In this document: piece by piece, positions 4,043 through 7,812 of the stretch
Layout of the letters: every line of letters begins with the position of its first letter
How positions within the stretch are numbered: the stretch's first letter is position 1
Source of the DNA: an uncultured Ruminococcus sp.
Lineage (GTDB): Bacteria > Bacillota_A > Clostridia > Oscillospirales > Ruminococcaceae
Direction: 5' to 3'
DNA length: 7,812 nt
Assembly: GCA_902782875.1 (NCBI GenBank)
Contig: CACZPE010000280.1
Location: 1 to 7,812, forward strand
Position numbers and translations under genes: made by a program
Notes under the pieces: generated by a model
Databases searched by the model: none
Told to the model about the DNA's origin: nothing
What the model saw: only the letters and a program-made list of their open reading frames with translations

Positions 4043-6340
4043 ATGGCGAAGTTTGACACAGGCATGGAAAATATGGTCGATATGTATATCTATGAGACCA
4101 CATCACTGCTTGAACAGCTCGATCACATCCTTATGCAGACCGAGTCAGAGAACTCATTCAGTGAGGACGAGATAAACGAGATCTTTCGCATAATGCACAC
4201 CATAAAGGGCTCATCAGCCATGATGGGTCTCGATAATATGTCGCACCTTGCCCATTCAGTAGAGGATCTGTTCTATATAATAAGGGAGCAGCATCCCGTG
4301 ATAAACGATACGGGCAGGCTCTTTGAGCTTGTCTTTACCGCATCCGACCTGCTCAGGGCTGAGATAGACATAATAACGGAGGATACCGAACCTACGGATT
4401 TTTCCGCACATATGGACAAGATACGCTCTTATGCCAATGAGCTCAAGGGCGGTACGTCATCGCCATCCGTACAGGAAGAACCCGTACAGGAGGCTGTATA
4501 CGCCGATGACGGCTCGGTGACGGTGAATGTGCGGTTTGAACCCGATACACAGATGATAGGAATGCGTGCGCTGGTGCTGATAAACAGCATAAAGCCGCTC
4601 TGCTCAGATATAAAGACCGATCCTGCAGAGACCGACAGTGAGAAGGCCGCTGAGAAGATGGCTGCTGACGGTCTGACGATAATATTCGTCTCGGACGATC
4701 CCGACAGCGTCGTGAATACCCTCAGCGAGGGCACATGTGTTGAGTCCTGCACAAGGGCACAGGCTGTCGAGAAGCAGGAAAAGGCCGAAAAAACAGTCAG
4801 TGCCCACAGCGGGCTGACCACAGTCAGGGTAATGTTCGAGCCTGACTGCAAGATGGAAAACCTGCGTGCGATGATGGTCGTCAACAATATCCGCGATGAC
4901 TGCTCCGAGCTGGAATTCTCCCCCGCGAATATAGAGGACGATCAGAACACCGCACAGATAATAAGGACAGACGGATTCATAATACGCTTCCGCTCAGATC
5001 TCAGCGATGAGGAGATACTCCGCACCATAGGCGAGACACCGAGCGTAAAGAGCGTTGATATGATAGCCGCCGCCGTGCCGCACAGCGAGGCGGAAAAAGC
5101 AGAGGATCACACGGCAAAGGCCTCGGGCGGTGACAGGGACAAGAAACGTACACATACCGAGAGAAAACAGTCTCTCGTGTCTGTAAACCTGCAGAAGCTC
5201 GATCAGCTCCTGAATATGATGGGAGAGATAGTCATAGCCGAGGCTATGGTCACATCAAATCCCGATCTCAGGGGACTCAAGCTCGATAATTTCCAGAAGG
5301 CGGCAAGACAGCTGAGAAAGCTCAATTCCGAGATGCAGGATATCGTCATGAGCATCAGGATGGTGCCCATATCGGGCGCATTCAACAAGATGACGAGGAT
5401 CGTCCGCGATATGAAGGTGAAACTCGGCAAGGAGACGGAGCTTGTCTTCGATGGCGAGGAGACAGAGGTGGACAAGTCTGTCATAGACAGTCTCAACGAT
5501 CCGCTTATGCATATGGTCAGAAACTCGATGGACCACGGCATAGAGGACAGCGCCGAAGAGCGCATAGCCGCAGGAAAGCCTGCTGTTGGCACCATAAAAC
5601 TCTCTGCATACAGCTCGTCTGGTGAGGTCGTTATAGTGGTATCCGATGACGGTAAGGGCATGGATCCCCAGAAGCTGCTCGCAAAGGCAGAGCAGAACGG
5701 TATACTCACCAAGCCCCGTGCGGAATACTCCGAAAAGGAGGCTATGGGTCTGATAATGCTGCCCGGATTCTCCACCAATGAACAGGTGACGGAATACTCT
5801 GGCAGAGGCGTAGGAATGGATGTCGTAAAACAGGGCATAGAAAAGCTCGGCGGTACCGTATCTGTTGATTCAAAGCTCGGAGAGGGCACAACGTTTACCA
5901 TAAAGATACCGCTTTCACTGTCTATCGTTGACGGTATGGAAGTATCCGTGGGAAGCTCCATATTCACTATACCCATAAACTATATAAAGGAATCCTTCAA
6001 GCCGAGAGAGGGTCAGGTGATAACCGATACCGACGGCAAGGAAATGATAATGATAAGAGGAGAGTGCTTCCCGCTTATCAGGCTTGCAGAGCTTTATGAC
6101 CTGGAGGGAGCGTATACAGACCTGTCTGACGGCATAATTATACTCACAGAGGCTGACGGTCACAGTGCGTGTCTTTTTGCAGACGAGCTTATGGGTGAGC
6201 AGCAGGTCGTAATAAAGCCTTTCTCGCCGCTGCTGCTTGGCTTCGGCGTAAAGCAGAACGGTATGGCAGGATGCTCTATACTCGGTGACGGCTCTATCAC
6301 GATAATACTTGATATATCCAATATCCTGGCGGAAAACTGA
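4043..6340 (+). CDS. cheA: Chemotaxis histidine kinase CheA with duplicated P2 domain
   Basis: This 765-residue kinase couples chemoreceptor state to phosphorylation of CheY and CheB. P1 (HPt), about 1-110, has the phosphorylated histidine H52 in IMHTIKGSSAMMG. Two P2-like regulator-docking domains follow at about 158-238 and 258-342. P3, the dimerisation helices, starts near 380 (VNLQKLDQLLNMMGEIV) and ends near 470. P4, the ATPase, has the N box (MVRNSMDHGIE, N494), G1 (SDDGKGMD, 534-541), GFST and G2 (GRGVGMD, 587-593). P5, about 627-765, is CheW-like and docks in the receptor array. The protein is about 95 residues longer than a single-P2 CheA such as that of Thermotoga, matching one extra domain. 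An in-frame ATG at 4022 was rejected because it lies only about 4 nt from the predicted transcription start. The ATG at 4043 follows AAAGGCGGGGG (4029-4039). cheW follows after 15 bp, and no terminator was seen within the operon. Confidence 0.95.
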   Translation: MAKFDTGMENMVDMYIYETTSLLEQLDHILMQTESENSFSEDEINEIFRIMHTIKGSSAMMGLDNMSHLAHSVEDLFYIIREQHPVINDTGRLFELVFTASDLLRAEIDIITEDTEPTDFSAHMDKIRSYANELKGGTSSPSVQEEPVQEAVYADDGSVTVNVRFEPDTQMIGMRALVLINSIKPLCSDIKTDPAETDSEKAAEKMAADGLTIIFVSDDPDSVVNTLSEGTCVESCTRAQAVEKQEKAEKTVSAHSGLTTVRVMFEPDCKMENLRAMMVVNNIRDDCSELEFSPANIEDDQNTAQIIRTDGFIIRFRSDLSDEEILRTIGETPSVKSVDMIAAAVPHSEAEKAEDHTAKASGGDRDKKRTHTERKQSLVSVNLQKLDQLLNMMGEIVIAEAMVTSNPDLRGLKLDNFQKAARQLRKLNSEMQDIVMSIRMVPISGAFNKMTRIVRDMKVKLGKETELVFDGEETEVDKSVIDSLNDPLMHMVRNSMDHGIEDSAEERIAAGKPAVGTIKLSAYSSSGEVVIVVSDDGKGMDPQKLLAKAEQNGILTKPRAEYSEKEAMGLIMLPGFSTNEQVTEYSGRGVGMDVVKQGIEKLGGTVSVDSKLGEGTTFTIKIPLSLSIVDGMEVSVGSSIFTIPINYIKESFKPREGQVITDTDGKEMIMIRGECFPLIRLAELYDLEGAYTDLSDGIIILTEADGHSACLFADELMGEQQVVIKPFSPLLLGFGVKQNGMAGCSILGDGSITIILDISNILAEN
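4514..5068 (+). repeat. Tandem duplicated P2-like domains within CheA
   Basis: Copy 1 (4514-4756) and copy 2 (4814-5068) align by eye over about 80 residues. They share xTVxVxFEPDxxMxxxRA, an NxI and a CS pair, with roughly half of the first 32 residues identical. Both copies end in the same helix-strand pattern (SVVNTLSEGTCVESC and EEILRTIGETPSVKSV). At the DNA level they have diverged, so the duplication is not recent. The linker between them (about AQAVEKQEKAEKTVSAHSG) is charged and probably flexible. Confidence 0.75.
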
Positions 6341-6355
6341 TCTGGGGGCGATAAT

Positions 6356-6811
6356 ATGAGCGAGAACAAGGGCTTTGCGGCTGAGGGCGGCGAGGTGCTG
6401 ACCTTTACGGTGGACGATGTGTTCTACGGCATAGAGATAAAGTATGTCAACGAGATAATCGGCATAGAGCAGATCACGGTCGTGCCGAAGGTCCCCGATT
6501 ATATCAAGGGCGTTATCAATATACGCGGAAAGATAGTCCCTATAATCAGCGTAAGAAAGCGCTTCGGCAAGGATGAGATACCCTATGACGAGCGAACATG
6601 TATTATAGTGCTTGAGTACGAGGAAAATCAGGTGGGCATAATAGTTGACCGCGTGCGCGAGGTCGTCACGGCAAAGCCGGGGAGCATATGCGACACGCCT
6701 GTGCAGAAAAACGTCAACACCAATAAATACATCAAGAACATAATCGAGGACAGAAGCGGCATAAAGCTGCTGCTGAGCTGCGAAAGACTGATACACGATC
6801 AGGAGAAATGA
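6356..6811 (+). CDS. cheW: Chemotaxis coupling protein CheW
   Basis: This 151-residue protein is a single CheW domain and links CheA to the signalling tips of chemoreceptors. Family features are LTFTVDDVFYGIEIKYVNEII (about 15-35), ITVVPKVPDYIKGVINIRG (40-58, with R57 at the receptor/P5 contact position of the NIRG motif), KIVPIISVRKRFG, and GIIVDRVREVV (about 94-104). The length is normal. It starts 15 bp after the cheA stop. The ribosome binding site is an unusual G-run (GGGGGCG, about 6344-6350) rather than AGGAGG. The TGA stop overlaps an ATG that would give only a 5-codon frame. The ATA-rich codon use matches cheA. Confidence 0.93.
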   Translation: MSENKGFAAEGGEVLTFTVDDVFYGIEIKYVNEIIGIEQITVVPKVPDYIKGVINIRGKIVPIISVRKRFGKDEIPYDERTCIIVLEYEENQVGIIVDRVREVVTAKPGSICDTPVQKNVNTNKYIKNIIEDRSGIKLLLSCERLIHDQEK

Positions 6812-6841
6812 CAGCCTGTCAGTGATCCGGAAAAACTAACG

Positions 6842-6861
6842 AAGGGAGGTAGCCTGATATA
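6842..6861 (+). promoter_or_regulatory. Ribosome binding site pointing to an ATA start codon for cheR
   Basis: AAGGGAGGT (6842-6850) is a near-perfect Shine-Dalgarno. The cheR frame is closed upstream by TAG at 6850-6852. It then reads CCT GAT ATA GTT AAG, with no ATG, GTG or TTG until GTG at 6943. The ATA at 6859-6861 lies 8 bases after the SD, the optimal place for a start codon. The GTG at 6943 has no SD. Either AUA is used as the start or an ancestral ATG has mutated. Confidence 0.6.
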
Positions 6862-7671
6862 GTTAAGATAACAGACAGATGCTTTGATCGGCTGGTCTAT
6901 TTTATCAAAGCTAATTACGGCATAGACCTCTCAAACAAGCGCGTGCTTGTGGACAGCCGCCTTGCTGCGACTGCAGCGGGAGAAGGGTATAACGACCTCG
7001 ACTGCTATATCGAGGACGCTATGAACGATCCGGGCGGAAAGCTCCACAACCAGCTGGTAAACCGCCTGACCACCAACCATACCTATTTTATGCGTGAGTC
7101 AGAGCATTTTACCTATATGTTCAAACACGTGCTGCCGTATATAGAATCCACTGTCGATGACAGGGATGTGAGGATATGGTGCGCTGGGTGCTCTACCGGG
7201 CAGGAAGCATACTCCATGTCTATGGTCATGGACGAGTACTTCGGCTCTGACCGTGACAGATGGGATACCACCATACTTGCTACGGATATAAACACCGAGG
7301 CACTGTATACCGCAAGGAGCGGCATATATCCGAAGGAAGCGATGGAAGGCCTGTCGGAGGAGAGGGTAGAGAGATACTTTCTCAAGATGGCGGACGGCAG
7401 CTACCGTATACAGGACAGGATAAGAAACACTGTGGTGTTCAAGCGCTTCAATCTCATGGATGAGATAATATACAAAAAGCCTTTTGATCTGATAAGCTGC
7501 CGCAACGTGATGATATATTTTGCGCCCGATACCAAGGATGCGCTCGTCAAGAGGCTGTGTGAATGCACCAAGCCCGGGGGCTACCTTTTCACGGGCCATG
7601 CGGAAAACCTTTCGAGAGAATGCGGATATGAATATATAAGTCCCGCAATATTCAGAAAGCCTGTTTCCTGA
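6859..7671 (+). CDS. cheR: Chemoreceptor glutamate methyltransferase CheR, apparent ATA start
   Basis: CheR transfers methyl groups from S-adenosylmethionine to receptor glutamates for adaptation, opposing the esterase CheB. From the ATA the product is 270 residues, the usual family length. The N-terminal helical domain includes FDRLVYFIKANYGIDLS, KRVLVDSRL (about 28-36) and TNHTYFMRE (72-80). The Rossmann methyltransferase domain has the SAM-binding motif IWCAGCSTGQEAYS (106-119), ATDINTEAL (141-149) and CRNVMIYF (214-221), then GGYLFTGHAENL near the end. A start at the GTG at 6943 would give 242 residues and remove the conserved GIDLSNKR helix region, so I prefer 6859 despite the rare codon. 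It lies 47 bp after cheW and 22 bp before the next cheW-like gene. Family identity is secure; the exact start is not. Confidence 0.88.
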   Translation: MVKITDRCFDRLVYFIKANYGIDLSNKRVLVDSRLAATAAGEGYNDLDCYIEDAMNDPGGKLHNQLVNRLTTNHTYFMRESEHFTYMFKHVLPYIESTVDDRDVRIWCAGCSTGQEAYSMSMVMDEYFGSDRDRWDTTILATDINTEALYTARSGIYPKEAMEGLSEERVERYFLKMADGSYRIQDRIRNTVVFKRFNLMDEIIYKKPFDLISCRNVMIYFAPDTKDALVKRLCECTKPGGYLFTGHAENLSRECGYEYISPAIFRKPVS

Positions 7672-7693
7672 CAATACAAGGGGAGGGACATCG

Positions 7694-7812
7694 GTGGAAA
7701 TCGAGAAATATCTTACCTTTGAAGTGGCGGATGGTATGTATGCGCTGCCGATATGTGCAGTGAGAGAGATAATCAGCGATGCAGCTGATATCACACCTAT
7801 GCCCGGAGCGCC
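7694..7812 (+). CDS. cheW: Second CheW-like protein (partial, N-terminus only)
   Basis: A GTG start at 7694 follows a strong GGGGAGGG (7680-7687) with 6-base spacing, 22 bp after the cheR stop. The 39 visible codons read MEIEKYLTFEVADGMYALPI, then CAVREIISDAADITPMPGAP. This matches the CheW fold start: a YLTFEV strand, a YALPI strand, a V-REI segment and an ITPMPGAP segment. It continues past the right edge, so a stand-alone CheW cannot be told from a CheW domain in a larger protein such as CheV. Together with the upstream cheW, it means this operon encodes at least two separate CheW-like proteins besides the P5 domain of CheA. Confidence 0.85.
   Translation, partial: MEIEKYLTFEVADGMYALPICAVREIISDAADITPMPGA

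Noticed and set aside
5203..5976. Minus-strand open frame of 257 codons opposite the CheA P3 and P4 domains
   Set aside because: The translation is Ser/Pro/Thr-rich low-complexity sequence, typical of an antisense shadow of a kinase gene.
5915..6796. Long open frame (293 codons) antisense to cheW and the end of cheA
   Set aside because: It lies opposite two clear chemotaxis genes, its product is low-complexity Tyr/His/Leu-rich with no motif, and no ribosome binding site was noted. It is a by-product of the ATA- and GAG-rich codons on the other strand.
6808..6825. ATG overlapping the cheW stop, with AGGAG upstream
   Set aside because: The frame closes after five codons (MTACQ). It could help ribosome re-initiation but is not a gene.

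Overview
The window looks like chromosomal DNA from a Gram-positive anaerobe of the class Clostridia, probably the Ruminococcus/Oscillospiraceae branch. The main evidence is the fused ispH-ribosomal protein S1 gene, an arrangement known from Clostridia. Strong AGGAGG ribosome binding sites, consensus sigma-A-type promoters, a moderate G+C content and heavy use of the ATA isoleucine codon fit this. The genus is an inference. No mobile element, CRISPR array, tRNA or rRNA was seen.

Layout. The first 112 bases are the tail of an unidentified plus-strand gene, followed by a strong terminator. A second, bidirectional hairpin closes the convergent minus-strand block. Read in its own direction (right to left), that block starts at about 3.83 kb with the ispH-rpsA fusion, followed by a terminator. 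It continues with a XerC/XerD-type tyrosine recombinase and then a small membrane protein with a winged-helix-like segment and a C-terminal zinc ribbon. A 233-bp divergent intergenic region carries back-to-back promoters. From there a plus-strand chemotaxis operon runs off the right edge: cheA, cheW, cheR and the start of a second cheW-like gene.

How the genes work together. CheA (histidine kinase), CheW (coupling protein) and CheR (receptor methyltransferase) form the core of a chemoreceptor array pathway. They are tightly spaced and presumably co-transcribed from the cheA promoter. The IspH half of the fusion makes isoprenoid precursors by the MEP pathway, and the S1 half is an RNA-binding, translation-related protein. 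XerC-type recombinases usually resolve chromosome dimers.

Most interesting points. (1) cheR has no ATG, GTG or TTG start that fits its strong Shine-Dalgarno sequence and conserved N-terminus; the codon in the right place is ATA. (2) Inside the ispH-rpsA fusion there is a perfect Shine-Dalgarno plus ATG exactly at the S1 boundary, an internal promoter-like sequence upstream of it, and a sharp change in codon use at the junction. Together these suggest free S1 can be made from the fused gene. (3) CheA carries two tandem, diverged copies of the P2-type domain. (4) The terminator after ispH-rpsA abuts the xerC ribosome binding site, leaving no room for a xerC promoter. All of this was read by eye; no searches were run.
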